This document shows positions 35,346-46,480 of a stretch of 64,000 nt of DNA, in pieces. The position numbers and the translations under genes were made by a program. The notes under the pieces were generated by a model. The model had not been told where the DNA came from. It ran no database searches and worked only from the letters and a program-made list of their open reading frames with translations. Numbering within the stretch: the stretch's first letter is position 1; each line of letters starts with the position of its first letter. This DNA is from Telmatactis stephensoni (Eukaryota > Cnidaria > Anthozoa > Actiniaria > Isophelliidae), in assembly GCA_029948255.1 (NCBI GenBank), contig JALIZF010001434.1, forward strand, positions 1 to 64,000, given 5' to 3'.

Positions 35346-35700
35346 CCTCATTTTGACTTTTTTCCATTCTGTGAAGGAAGCTTAAATAAGCTTTAAATAC
35401 CCGTAAAACGGAACGATGATGGAAAGAGAGAGGGGGAGGGGGGGGGGGGGGGATGGATGGAGGGCGCACACTAAGAACGCTTCATACATGTGCCCCTGGC
35501 TCAGGAGTTTAAGCAACCACTATGTAGTAACCACTATGTAGTTTAAGTAACCACTATGTAGGCCGGATCAAGATGTATTGATGAAGGCTTCCCAATGACA
35601 TTGAATTTCAGTGGGTTTCGATGTCTCGTCAGTTAGCAGTGGCGGAACAGTCGTCACAGGGTCCCCTATACCCCTTTGCAAAATGAAATCACGCAAAAAT

Positions 35701-36594
35701 ATACATAAAGTACAAGATCCTGAACTAGCTGTTATTACAGATCAGCCCGCAATGAGATAGTCTTTTGTTTTAAGAATGGCATTAAAGCGAGGCTGTGAGG
35801 TCAATACAATGCATAATGGTCCATTTGCATCTTATCTGCATGTATCCGTAATAACAGCTACTGAATCGGTAGGCTTAAGGTCCCGTGCAAACACTCGCAT
35901 TTCCGTGATGGATGATTTTAAACGCCCTTGATTTATTACCGTAACATTGGCTGTGGTCACATCTGAATATTTAATATCTGTAGTTATCTCACCTCTGACA
36001 ACCGAGATTTTATTTTCAACCAATCAGAGCGCGTTCAGTATTTTTGCGAACGGCCCTCGTCCCCAGGCTACTTACTTCACGGTCGACGAGTATGAGAATC
36101 CGCCATTTTGCAACTGGAGTTTATAATAAATTGTTTTCAATAAAGATATGTGGTGAACAACTGTAAATTTAGTCTTCTTCCTGAGTCTAACGTGTAAGTT
36201 ATTGTTGTACAAATGTTTGTAAGTTTTTATGATAAACTTTTTATTTGGCATTGTGTACTGTACTTAATTAAGTTAATTATTCCGTTCAGTTGATAAATAT
36301 AAAATTAAAGTTATTAGCAAATTCATGCAGTTGTAGACTCGCCAAAACCCTCAAGTATACTTCCATATCGAAAAAACTCATTTTTAAAATCATAGCCCTT
36401 ATTTACTGTGCTGTTAAGCACGATATTCTGTTTGTAAACCGATTTCCTTTGGGAGACTCGCACTATCAACACGCTCGCCTCGGTCAACTCTCAAAATCAC
36501 GTATTGTTTGATAAGAAAGAAAACAGCCAAAACACTGATCGTTAAAATGACGATACCAACAGCTTATTTTCATATTTTAGGCTAAATCTTTCTT
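35701..36594. other. Intergenic, no feature seen
   Basis: No gene or delimited repeat recognised between the inverted-arm element and the LTR retrotransposon target site. Confidence 0.4.
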
Positions 36595-36599
36595 AAATG

Positions 36600-36739
36600 T
36601 GTTATATCTTAATGTGATTTAGAGACATACTTGTAATTCAATATAACCAGAGATTGCGTGACCTTGTATATATATTAATCCAGTAAATGATAAATAAATT
36701 AGTTGTGCTTGTACCCTGCTTGAGAATAGAGTTATTACA
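36600..36739 (+). repeat. 5' LTR
   Basis: Starts TGTTATATC and ends ATTACA. It contains a TATA-like TATATATATTA (36667-36677) and an AATAAA signal (36693-36698). No difference from the 3' LTR was seen across 140 bp. Confidence 0.95.
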
Positions 36740-36772
36740 TTGGCGACGAGTTAATTCTTCGTGTCTGAAATC

Positions 36773-39700
36773 ATGGCTACCTATGGGAAAATAGGAGAGT
36801 TCGAGGCAGACATAGAGCAATGGACCCAGTACGTGGAACGTTTAGAACAATATTTCCTTGCAAATGACATAGAAGACGAGGACAAGAAAAGAGCAATTCT
36901 ACTGAGTGTGTGTGGCGCAAAAACCTACACACTGATCAGAGACCTCTTACAACCGAAGAAACCAGGGGACACTGAACTCAAAACAATCCTAAAGGAAGTA
37001 GGGAAGCACTACTCGCCTACACCCAGCGAAATTGTGGAACGATTCAAGTTCCATAACCGTAGGCAAATGGACGGCGAAAGTGTTGCGGAATTTATCGCCG
37101 GACTGCGAAAATTAACCGAACATTGCAACTTTGGAGAAACACTCGATGACATGATGCGAGACCGGCTGGTTTGTGGCATAAGGGACGAGAAACTACAACG
37201 ACGTTTGCTGGCTGAACCAGATTTAAAGTACAAACGGGCTGTAGAACTTGCATTAGCGTTCGAGTCAGCCTCAAAAAACACTCTGGACTTAAACACCAGT
37301 AACAGAGCCAAGGAAGAGGAAGCGCCAGTGCATCGTGTTTACAATCATGCTACGCCAAGCCGGGAATGCTATCGTTGTGGTGGAAAACACCACCCATCAA
37401 AATGTCGTTTTCGCGATGCAAAATGCTTCAATTGTGACAGAAAAGGCCACCTGGAGAAGATGTGTCGGGGCCAAAAGCAAGTCAGTGTCCAATTTGAAAC
37501 ACCGAGGAACGATGGGCCGAGTAACAAACGAGGAGCACAACCCAATCGTGGAACAACGCATCTACTAACTGAGGAAAACACTGTACGTGACGAGTATGGC
37601 GACAAAGAGGAGTATACTATGTACAAAATACAGGGTACCGACCAAAATTCTACGAAAGCCTGGACAGTGCAAATTATTTTATGTGGGAAACCACATGAAA
37701 TGGAAATAGACACGGGAGCAACAAAAACGGTTATCAGTGAATCGACGTACGAGAATTTGCGTAACGACGTAGAACTCAAACCGTCCAATGCCTTACTAAG
37801 CACGTACACGGGTGAAAAGATCCAAGTCATCGGGGAAGTGTCGGTTCTCGTCAACTACGAGGGACAAAGTGAACATTTGTCAGCGTTAGTCGTGAAAGGT
37901 GAAGGACCAAATCTACTAGGACGGGACTGGCTACAAGTAATCAAGCTGAAATGGGAGACAATATTCAAGGTCAAAGGAAGCGCCCCAAAACTCGCCCACG
38001 TGTTGGAAAAATACAACGAAGTCTTCAAAGAAGGACTTGGGACATTGAGGGGCACAAAAGCTAAAATTTATGCGGATGCGGATGCACAGCCTAAGTATTG
38101 CAAAGCTCGCCCCGTACCATATGCCTTAAAACAAAAGGTAGAATCCGAGTTGGATCGCCTCGTGGCCGAAGGAATTTTATCACCCGTGGAATTCTGCGAA
38201 TGGGCCGCGCCTATTGTTCCTGTGTTAAAGCCTAACGGAACAGTACGCATCTGTGGAGATTACAAATGTACCGTGAACCAAGCTTCGAAGCTGGACAACT
38301 ACCCGATACCAAAAACGGAAGATTTGCTAGCTACGCTTGGCGGTGGAACAAAATTTTCAAAACTGGACATGTCACAAGCCTATCAACAAATGTCACTTGA
38401 TGGGGAGTCAAAAAAGTATACGACGATAAACACGCACAAGGGGCTTTATCAATACAATCGACTGCCGTTTGGAATTTCGTCAGCACCGGGGATATTCCAA
38501 CGCACCATGGAAAGTTTACTACAGGGAATTCCACACGTAATTGTACGAATTGATGATATCTTGGTCAGTGGTACTGACGATGAAAACCATTTAAAAAACT
38601 TAGGAACTGTTCTTGAGAGACTTGCTAAAGCCGGACTTAGGCTTAGAAGAGAAAAATGCTTTTTTATGGAATCAGAGGTTATCTATTGTGGATATGTCAT
38701 CAACGGAAATGGAGTGATGCCAGTTTCAGATAAAGTCGACGCGATATCAAAAGCACCGGAACCAAGTGACCTTGGACAATTGCGTGCATTCCTCGGAATG
38801 TTGAATTATTACCACAGATTTTTACCAGACTTATCAACAGTCCTCGAGCCACTTCACAAACTACTGAGAAAGGAAGAGAAATGGCAATGGCGTGACGAAC
38901 AACAACAAGCATTTGAGAAAGCTAAAGACCTATTAAAATCGGCTGAACTGCTTGTACATTTCGACCCAACTAAGGAAATCATATTAGCTAGTGATGCCTC
39001 TAATTATGGAATCGGAGCTGTGTTATCACACAAAATGCGTGACGGAAGTGAACGCCCAATTGGCTACGTGTCACGAACCTTGAACGATGCTGAAAGGAAC
39101 TATTCTACGTTTGAAAAAGAAGCACTCGCAGTGCTATTTGGTGTAAAGAAATTCCACCAATTTCTGTACGGACATAAATTTACGATCAAGACTGATCACA
39201 AGCCACTAGAGGGATTATTTGGCGAGAGGAAAGCAGTGCCTCAGCAGGCCTCTCCAAAGATTCAACGATGGGCTCTTACATTAGCAGCCTACGAATACAC
39301 AATTGTCTACAAAGCCGGGAAAAGTAACGAGAATGCGGACGCCTTAAGTAGATTGCCACTTAAGGTGAGGCCTGCGTGTGTTCCGGCGGCTGGTGAAACC
39401 ATTCATGTAATGGAACATTTAGATGGAACCGCGGTGAACTGTCAACGTATCAAGGACTTGACAAAAAGAGACCCTGTACTTTCACGAGTGCTGCGTTTCA
39501 ACCTCGAAGGATGGACAGCTGAAGGAAATGCCGACCAGTATAAAACGTATGCTGCAAAAAAGACAGAGTTATCAGTGGAGGACGGCTGTTTATTGTGGGG
39601 GTCGCGTGTCGTGATTCCACCACAAGCTAGAGATGTAGTGCTGACAGAGCTTCACGACGCTCACCCTGGGGCGTCACGAATGAAGGCTCTCGCACGAAGC

Positions 39701-40468
39701 TATGTATGGTGGCCCAACATGGACACAGACATTGAAAACCTTGTGCGAACGTGCGAAAAATGTCAAGTACATCAGAAGAGACCAGCCGAGGCGCCATTAC
39801 ACCCTTGGGAGTGGCCAAGCGAACCCTGGACAAGGCCCCACATTGATTACGCGGGGCCCTACAAAGGGGAGATGTTCTTGGTCGTAGTCGACGCGTGCTC
39901 AAAGTGGTTGGAAGTGTGCATAATGAAATCCACTACTTCAACAGCAACCATCGAGAGACTGATGGGAATCTTTGCAACCCATGGTCTCCCAAGAACAATC
40001 GTTAGTGACAACGGGCCACAATTTACCAGCGCGGAATTTGAAAGTTTTATGTCACAAAATGGGGTCAAACACATTAAAGTAGCGCCTTACCATCCAGCTT
40101 CAAACGGGCAAGCTGAGCGAGCTGTACGTATCTTCAAAGACGGCTTTGAAAAGATGGAAGGTGGGAGCATTCAAAACAAACTGTCACGGTTTCTTTTTAG
40201 ATACCGCGTGACTCCACACTCAACAACAGGAGTGCCACCTGCGGAGATACTCATGAAAAGGAGACTTCGCACTAAACTAGACCTCATACGCCCAAGTATC
40301 GCTGAACGCGTGTATGAACAACAAAGTAAACAGAAAGTTACTCATGACCAGCATGCTGAAGAACGGAACATTCAAGCCAATGACAATGTTTACGTGAGAG
40401 ATTTTCGCGCAAAAAAAAGCTTGGCAACCTGGTGTTGTATTAGAGAAAACAGGACCAGTTTCGACTAG
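36773..40468 (+). CDS. Retrotransposon Gag-Pol polyprotein, single frame, frameshifted near the C terminus
   Basis: The first ATG is at 36773 (MATYGKIGEF); the frame is open slightly upstream through a GTG. Order along about 1230 residues: Gag-like region, two CCHC zinc knuckles (about residues 200-232), aspartic protease with DTGATKT, reverse transcriptase with IDDILVSG in place of the common YxDD, RNase H beginning near LASDASNYG, then integrase with an HHCC zinc-binding region (LHDAHPGA...CEKCQ) and DDE residues in IDYAGP, SDNGPQF and GQAERA. The fused Gag-Pol layout resembles K02A2.6-like Ty3/gypsy elements. An A8 run at 40411-40418 coincides with a frame change: similar coding texture continues in another frame to a TAG at 40700. 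The break may be a real mutation or an assembly error in a homopolymer. Confidence 0.93.
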   Translation: MATYGKIGEFEADIEQWTQYVERLEQYFLANDIEDEDKKRAILLSVCGAKTYTLIRDLLQPKKPGDTELKTILKEVGKHYSPTPSEIVERFKFHNRRQMDGESVAEFIAGLRKLTEHCNFGETLDDMMRDRLVCGIRDEKLQRRLLAEPDLKYKRAVELALAFESASKNTLDLNTSNRAKEEEAPVHRVYNHATPSRECYRCGGKHHPSKCRFRDAKCFNCDRKGHLEKMCRGQKQVSVQFETPRNDGPSNKRGAQPNRGTTHLLTEENTVRDEYGDKEEYTMYKIQGTDQNSTKAWTVQIILCGKPHEMEIDTGATKTVISESTYENLRNDVELKPSNALLSTYTGEKIQVIGEVSVLVNYEGQSEHLSALVVKGEGPNLLGRDWLQVIKLKWETIFKVKGSAPKLAHVLEKYNEVFKEGLGTLRGTKAKIYADADAQPKYCKARPVPYALKQKVESELDRLVAEGILSPVEFCEWAAPIVPVLKPNGTVRICGDYKCTVNQASKLDNYPIPKTEDLLATLGGGTKFSKLDMSQAYQQMSLDGESKKYTTINTHKGLYQYNRLPFGISSAPGIFQRTMESLLQGIPHVIVRIDDILVSGTDDENHLKNLGTVLERLAKAGLRLRREKCFFMESEVIYCGYVINGNGVMPVSDKVDAISKAPEPSDLGQLRAFLGMLNYYHRFLPDLSTVLEPLHKLLRKEEKWQWRDEQQQAFEKAKDLLKSAELLVHFDPTKEIILASDASNYGIGAVLSHKMRDGSERPIGYVSRTLNDAERNYSTFEKEALAVLFGVKKFHQFLYGHKFTIKTDHKPLEGLFGERKAVPQQASPKIQRWALTLAAYEYTIVYKAGKSNENADALSRLPLKVRPACVPAAGETIHVMEHLDGTAVNCQRIKDLTKRDPVLSRVLRFNLEGWTAEGNADQYKTYAAKKTELSVEDGCLLWGSRVVIPPQARDVVLTELHDAHPGASRMKALARSYVWWPNMDTDIENLVRTCEKCQVHQKRPAEAPLHPWEWPSEPWTRPHIDYAGPYKGEMFLVVVDACSKWLEVCIMKSTTSTATIERLMGIFATHGLPRTIVSDNGPQFTSAEFESFMSQNGVKHIKVAPYHPASNGQAERAVRIFKDGFEKMEGGSIQNKLSRFLFRYRVTPHSTTGVPPAEILMKRRLRTKLDLIRPSIAERVYEQQSKQKVTHDQHAEERNIQANDNVYVRDFRAKKSLATWCCIRENRTSFD

Positions 40469-40760
40469 AGTCGCCTTAGAAGATGGCCAGATAGTCAGGC
40501 GACACCAAGATCATGTACGCACGAAACATGCAGACAATCCATTACCGGGAACCGAGTCCCCTATACCAACTGTAGAGACAGTGGATCCACCTATAACAAC
40601 CACCACACCAAGTGAAACAACATCATCACCTTCAGATGCAAGTGTACGTCCGGTGCGCTCAAGAAAGCCACCTGCCTACCTAAAGGACTATGAATGTTAG
40701 TCCAAAACAATAACAACAACAACAAAAACACTTATGTATATAGAACTTAGGGGGGAGGAA

Positions 40761-40900
40761 TGTTATATCTTAATGTGATTTAGAGACATACTTGTAATTC
40801 AATATAACCAGAGATTGCGTGACCTTGTATATATATTAATCCAGTAAATGATAAATAAATTAGTTGTGCTTGTACCCTGCTTGAGAATAGAGTTATTACA
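40761..40900 (+). repeat. 3' LTR
   Basis: 140 bp, same sequence as 36600-36739 by eye. Preceded by the purine tract and followed by the AAATG target duplication. Confidence 0.95.
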
Positions 40901-40905
40901 AAATG

Positions 40906-41397
40906 CATAAACATATATTCGCTCATTAACTTTAGGAGTGAAATATTTTCGCAGAATGATAAGTTCTTGCTCCTTCAACATATCGTGACGGTATTACGTG
41001 ACACAGTTTTGATCGTTGATAAAACGATGGCAAAGCGACAGGAACAGTCAAAAATTAAAGGGAGACTTCTTTCAAACTCTTTTGCTAATTTATGTGATTA
41101 AAAGCTTTCAGAAATATTTTTTCTGATATTTTGCTTGTTCATCAAGGGACCTGGGGACCAGGGCCGTTCATTTTGTCCAATAATGCTTTGCACGCCGTGT
41201 TCACCGTTCACCTGGAATGGTTGTTGGTAATCATTGCTGAGGGTGAGTTAACTATAGATATATATTAGCAAATATATTAAAATTTCTATCAGAGCCCGGC
41301 ATCAATGCAACCTCAATGACCTCAAATATTTAATGTTGACTGGTCTGACGGAAAATGGTTGGCGTATATTCAATTGAGCTTTTAATTTTTGAGAAGC
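40906..41397. other. Intergenic, no feature seen
   Basis: AT-rich sequence with no recognised gene or repeat. Confidence 0.4.
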
Positions 41398-41505
41398 GAA
41401 GCTAGTCTCCCTCGCAGCCGTGTTTAGCCTCGTCACGCAACGAGGGAGCGTTGCGTGACGAGGCTAAACACGGCTGCGAGGAAGACTAAAGCGAAGCGAA
41501 CATGT
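41398..41505. mobile_element. Palindromic MITE with CTCCCTCGCAGCCGTG ends
   Basis: AGTCTCCCTCGCAGCCGTGT at left and ACACGGCTGCGAGGAAGACT at right flank a stem that continues through TTAGCCTCGTCACGCAACG almost to the centre. A single end fragment of the same type is at 42808-42830. Confidence 0.85.
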
Positions 41506-42406
41506 TATGACTGACTGGGACTGTCAGACTACAATTCAGCTTATTGAGAGTACTTTCTACAATAATGAAAAACGAAAATTTTCACCAGAACACAAGAGGA
41601 AAGAAAAGACACCCGACTGACAAGAAGTTTAAGATTTCATGTAAGCTTATTACATGTACATGTTTTCGATCGACCGCCCGCCAGGACCATAGTTTATTCA
41701 AACAGCTGTGACAATAATTTCATACACATATCAATTTCTAAATACGAGTTTCTGCACTTTTTCGCAATTCCGTGTATTGCTCTGAGACATTTACAAATGA
41801 AGCGAACTATAGACTGGTCAATCCGCACGGAATCAATTCCATTTGTTATATTTATGGGACCCATATGAATTTATCTGAAATCAAAATGTAAATGAATAGT
41901 TTTTTACCTTTGATTCGTGAACTTTAGTTCGCCGCAAGAAAAAAAAATAGATATCCCGCTGTCCTCAGCAGCCATGAGATTCACTTGGTCGACGAACGTT
42001 TCTCCATGCACGCTCCAAAAAGCAACATACTATAAACCTGTCTTGACTCGTAAAACCTGTTTTTATTGTTGACAGCTGAACGTTTCGGTCACGAACATCA
42101 CACACTGGGGGTTCCGGTCTGTCAGGTCCACTCAATGCGTGACGTCATGATAGCACTATCCCCGGGGGGGCCAGGGCGTCTCGGATAAAAGGGACGTGCT
42201 ATTAAACATGTTAAAGATGCCGATTTTATACCCTAAAAGGTACGACCACATTGTTAATAAAGAATATTCGTATGTAAGACCGTTTCAATCTTTACGTGAT
42301 TTTCGTTATCCTGACCCTAAAAGGTAGGCTATGAACCGGAAACCCTAAAAGGTACGAGCGGCTCATATTTTTTTGAGTACCCACCCACCCCGTGTATATT
42401 GTACGA
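41506..42406. other. Intergenic with repeat fragments
   Basis: A fragment of repeat family D lies at about 42030-42130. Inverted CCTAAAAGGTACGA motifs at 42230-42360 relate to the GGTACC-rich elements elsewhere. No gene seen. Confidence 0.45.
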
Positions 42407-42830
42407 GGCTTAAAAAAAACTTATTAATTCAGCGAAAAGTTTGTCCCAAAAAAACTCGTCTACACCGAAGAGTTGTCTTCCCTTGGAAAACGTCACAAAA
42501 GCGTTCGTGAGTTTGATGAATATTAGTGCGGTACAAAGATATGACATGGGGTCAGCATGAACTGTCAAAACAAAAAAGTGCTTTAAAGAAATGAAATTCC
42601 AGAGGCAAGAAACAAATTTCGCCCTCAATTGACTGATCACAAACAACTAGTGTTAGCAATGATTACAAAAATAACTGATTGATGTCATTGATAACTGGCC
42701 CTGGCAGCTAAAAAAGTACTTGATAAATATCTTGTTCTACAGAGAATCTAACAAAGAATTGTTGTTTTAGTTCATGCGGTATAAATATATTTAATTACTG
42801 AACTACTGAGATAGTCTCCCTCGCAGCCGT
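42407..42830 (+). repeat. Dispersed repeat F, copy 1
   Basis: Direct copy of 54622-55010. Shared blocks include TTATTAATTCAGCGAAAAGT, AGTGCGGTACAAAGATATGAC and AGTACTTGATAAATATCTTG. Divergence is modest, with several indels. Confidence 0.75.
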
Positions 42831-42917
42831 GAGTATTTTAAAAACATGTAATTAGAAATCGAGTCCAAAACATAAAACGTTCAGGAAAAGCTTTAGAACA
42901 ATTGCCTCTTCAAAACT

Positions 42918-43062
42918 AAACAAAAACAAAACAGAAAACAAAACAAAGCAAATCAAAAACAAATTAAACAAAAACAAAACAGAAAACAAAACAAAGCAAA
43001 ACAAAAACAAATTAAACAAAAACAAAACAGAAAACAAAACAAAGCAAATCAAAACAAACAAA
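42918..43062. repeat. 48-bp minisatellite, three units
   Basis: AAACAAAAACAAAACAGAAA with ACAAAACAAAGCAAATC and AAAAACAAATT repeats at 42918, 42966 and 43014 with one or two changes per unit. An AAAC-rich tail continues to about 43100. Confidence 0.85.
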
Positions 43063-43448
43063 AACAAACAAACAAACAAACAGATAAACAAACAAAAAAC
43101 AGATTTTGGAACTCGTAAGGATATTTTTTCTGAAATGTTTGGGCACATATATAATTTATTGGATATCGTATTCTATACCAAGTTACTAGTAAGTGATGGA
43201 TATTATTTGTATTCGATATACAGTGTACAGTGTGGCATATATTTTATAAATTCTGTGTAAAATCATTCATGGTATTAATTGTATACAATGTACACTGACA
43301 TTATTGATTTTGCGTCACGACTTTGGCTTCGATTGTATTTTCTTTGACTGATATCACACGGCTAGAGGTGTTCTACAACAGCAAAAACATATATTAGAAC
43401 AGTAAAATGATTTAGCAATCAAGAAACAAGTAAGGAACGAAAGAATAT

Positions 43449-43645
<197 letters not shown>

Positions 43646-43927
43646 AAAAGAAAAGAAATGAGAAGAAGGATAGAGGGAGGGAGAGAAAGTAAGGATAAAG
43701 AAAAGGATGGAAGGAGGATAGAAGAAGGAAGGAAGGGGGCGGAGGAAGAAAAGAATTAAGGAAGGGCATAAGAAAGGAAAAAACTAAGGCATGCAGGCCA
43801 GGAAGAAGTGATGGAAAGGGAAGGAGAAAAAACCAATCAAGTAAGGGGGAGTGGGAGGGAAAGACAATGAGGCAAAGCAGCAACCCCAACAACTAATGAT
43901 AACAAAGACATGTACTGTGTCCATAGC

Positions 43928-46428
43928 TCATACCTGAGATTGTGGTTGGTCTAAATCCCATATTCTGACAGTTCCATCACTGGAGCATGATAATATACGA
44001 GCAACATTAGCCTAAACAACAAAATGACCTTGTTAAAGATAAAGGAACATTCTTGCAATCAGTAGGAAACCTAATTTAGTGTATGGTTGCACCAACTGAA
44101 TAGCCAATTTCCAAGATACACTTCACTTGCCACATACAAAAGTATCAAGACAAGGCTACGTGCATAAAGCTCAGTCATTCATAGCAAAACAAAAGTTTTA
44201 GCATGCAGCCTCATTCTAAATCCTTTGTGTGTGGTAGGTGAAGCATATCTTGGAGCTGGACTATTGTCAGTGAAATAATGGATGTACCTTGACACACAAT
44301 ACAGGGCCTCTATGTCCTTGTAGAGTTCTTAAACAAGTACATGTAGTCATATCCCACTCCTTGATCAAATTATCCCTGTTTGATACAACAGAAAATAAAC
44401 AAAACAGAAGTGTGAGGGAAAAGAACTTAAGGAATTCACAATGGAAGGAACAGGAAAGGAAGGGAATGAGAAAGGAGGAAGATAAGGAAAAGAAAAGAGG
44501 GGAAATAGAGCAATGAAAGATATTGCAACAAAAAAAAGATGACAAGAAGTGTGAACAATAACTCACAGCTGCAACTCATGAGTAAACAATGGAAAACAAA
44601 ATGGAAATGGGAGAGCATGAAGTGGACAGACAATTCTTACCCTCCTCCTGAGATAAAATGTTCTCCAGATGTAGAAATAGAGTGAACTGGTCCTTCATGA
44701 GCTTGGATGGCTGCTTCACATATTCCAGTATCCAGGTCCCAAAACATCATCATACCATCAACAGATCCACTCATTACTAACCTGCCTAGTATCTAAACAT
44801 CAATAATATTTAGTTAAAAATGAAAATGGCAAGAGAGAGAGATGGAATAATCCTTGCATTGAGGAATAAAAAAGTGAGAAAGCAAAAACAGTTGGAAGAA
44901 CAAAAAATGGAATTAAAAGAAAATGGAAATAAAAAGAAGAAACATATGATAAGGACTTGAGGAAAAGAAAATAATGAGGAAATGAGAGATTGGAAGGTTT
45001 CCACAATTCTTACAACTGCTTACAAGTATTGAGGATTGGAAGTGATCTGAGAAAAATGATTATGAAAAGACAAAAAGGAAAAAAATAGTATTCAATCAAA
45101 AATGGACAGATGTCAAAGGCAATCAAAGAAGGATGAAAGGAATGGAAAAATCAAGGTTAGGAAATCTACCTTCACAGAAGCAACAGCATCATTGTGGCCT
45201 TTGAAAATTCTTATCAGTTCCCCAGTTTCTACATCCCAGAGTTTCAGTGTTCTGTAACAAAATTACAACATTACAACAAGGAGACAGGGGCATGGAAATA
45301 ATACAGGCAAGAGCAAGTTTATCTGTTTGAATTATCTCATGCCTAGCTCAGTCACACCATCCCTGGATCATTTAGGAGTGGAGAGGAACGGTTTAGAGAG
45401 GATGGAGAAATTACGGAAGCCCAGGAGGGCCACTAATGGTTTTTGTTTTTGTTTTTAACTTTTCAGTTTTTGTTTTTTGTTTTTTGTTTTCGGTTTTATT
45501 TTTTGCTTTTCGGTTTTTATTTTTGAATTTCGGTTTTTATTTTTACATTTCACTTTTATTTTTTGCTTTTCGGTTTTTATTTTTACATTTCACTTTTATT
45601 TTTTGCTTTTCAGTTTTTATTTTTGAATTTTGGTTTTATTTTTTGCTTTTCGGTTTTTATTTTTACATTTCACTTTCAGTATTTTTTGCTTTTTGGATAT
45701 TTATTTTTGCTTTTTGTTTTTATTTTTTGCTTTTCGGTTTTATTTTTGAATTTCGGTTTTATGTTTTGCTTTTCGGTTTTTATTTTTTCATTTCACTTTT
45801 ATTTTTTGCTTTTCGGTTTTTATTTTTACATTTCACTTTTATTTTTTGCTTTTCGGTCTTTATTTTTGAATTTTGGTTTTATTTTTTGCTTTTCGGTTTT
45901 TATTTTTACATTTCACTTTTATTTTTTGCTTTTCGGTTTTTATTTTTACATTTCACTTTTATTTTTTGCTCTTTAGATTTAGATTTTTGATTTTTGTTTT
46001 TATTTTTTGCTTTTCGGTTTTATTTTTTGCATTTTGGTTTTATTTTTTGCTTTTCGGTTTTTATTTTTTGCTTTTATTTTTTACTTTTGAAAAAAAAATT
46101 CTTTTTTTGAAAAAAATATTTCTTTTTTGAAAAAAAAATCCGTTTTAAAGAAAATTTTTTCTTTTTTTGAAAAAAAAATTCTGATTTTGAAAAAAATTTT
46201 CTTTGAGTGGCCCTTCTGGGCCGTCCCATGATGCACTGCGGCACGACATCAACAAAGATGGCGGACGCTTAGAAGGATGAGGAAAATCAATCGTTGCTTG
46301 TTATCTGCTCTTTATTACTAGCTTTCTTTCGTTTCTGTAGTTTTTGAAGTTTATCTTGTAAACTACGGACTACAAACAGACTTAAGTGCAACATGCAGGC
46401 CCATATATACATTAAGGATTGCTAAATT

Positions 46429-46480
<52 letters not shown>

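Larger units (their letters stand above)
34808..35700. mobile_element. Element with ~140-bp inverted arms
   Basis: Left arm 34808-34957 and right arm 35569-35700 are nearly perfect inverses (GCCACTGCTAACTGACGAGA; CATTGGGAAGCCTTCATCAA; CATCTTGATCCGGCC). The 610-bp interior holds a CTT microsatellite, a tRNA-like SINE head and a long G run. Confidence 0.75.
36600..40900 (+). mobile_element. Complete Ty3/gypsy LTR retrotransposon
   Basis: 4301 bp with 140-bp LTRs, a 5-bp target duplication AAATG on both sides (36595-36599 and 40901-40905), a primer-binding-site-like TGGCGACGAG directly after the left LTR (36741), a long Gag-Pol frame, and a purine tract AGGGGGGAGGAA just before the right LTR (40749-40760). 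The LTRs are identical by eye, so the insertion is recent on an evolutionary scale. Confidence 0.95.

Noticed and set aside
45436..46130. Long Phe- and Leu-rich frames in both arms of the composite element
   Set aside because: They arise from the T-rich 40-bp tandem units and have mirror versions in the other arm; no protein is supported.
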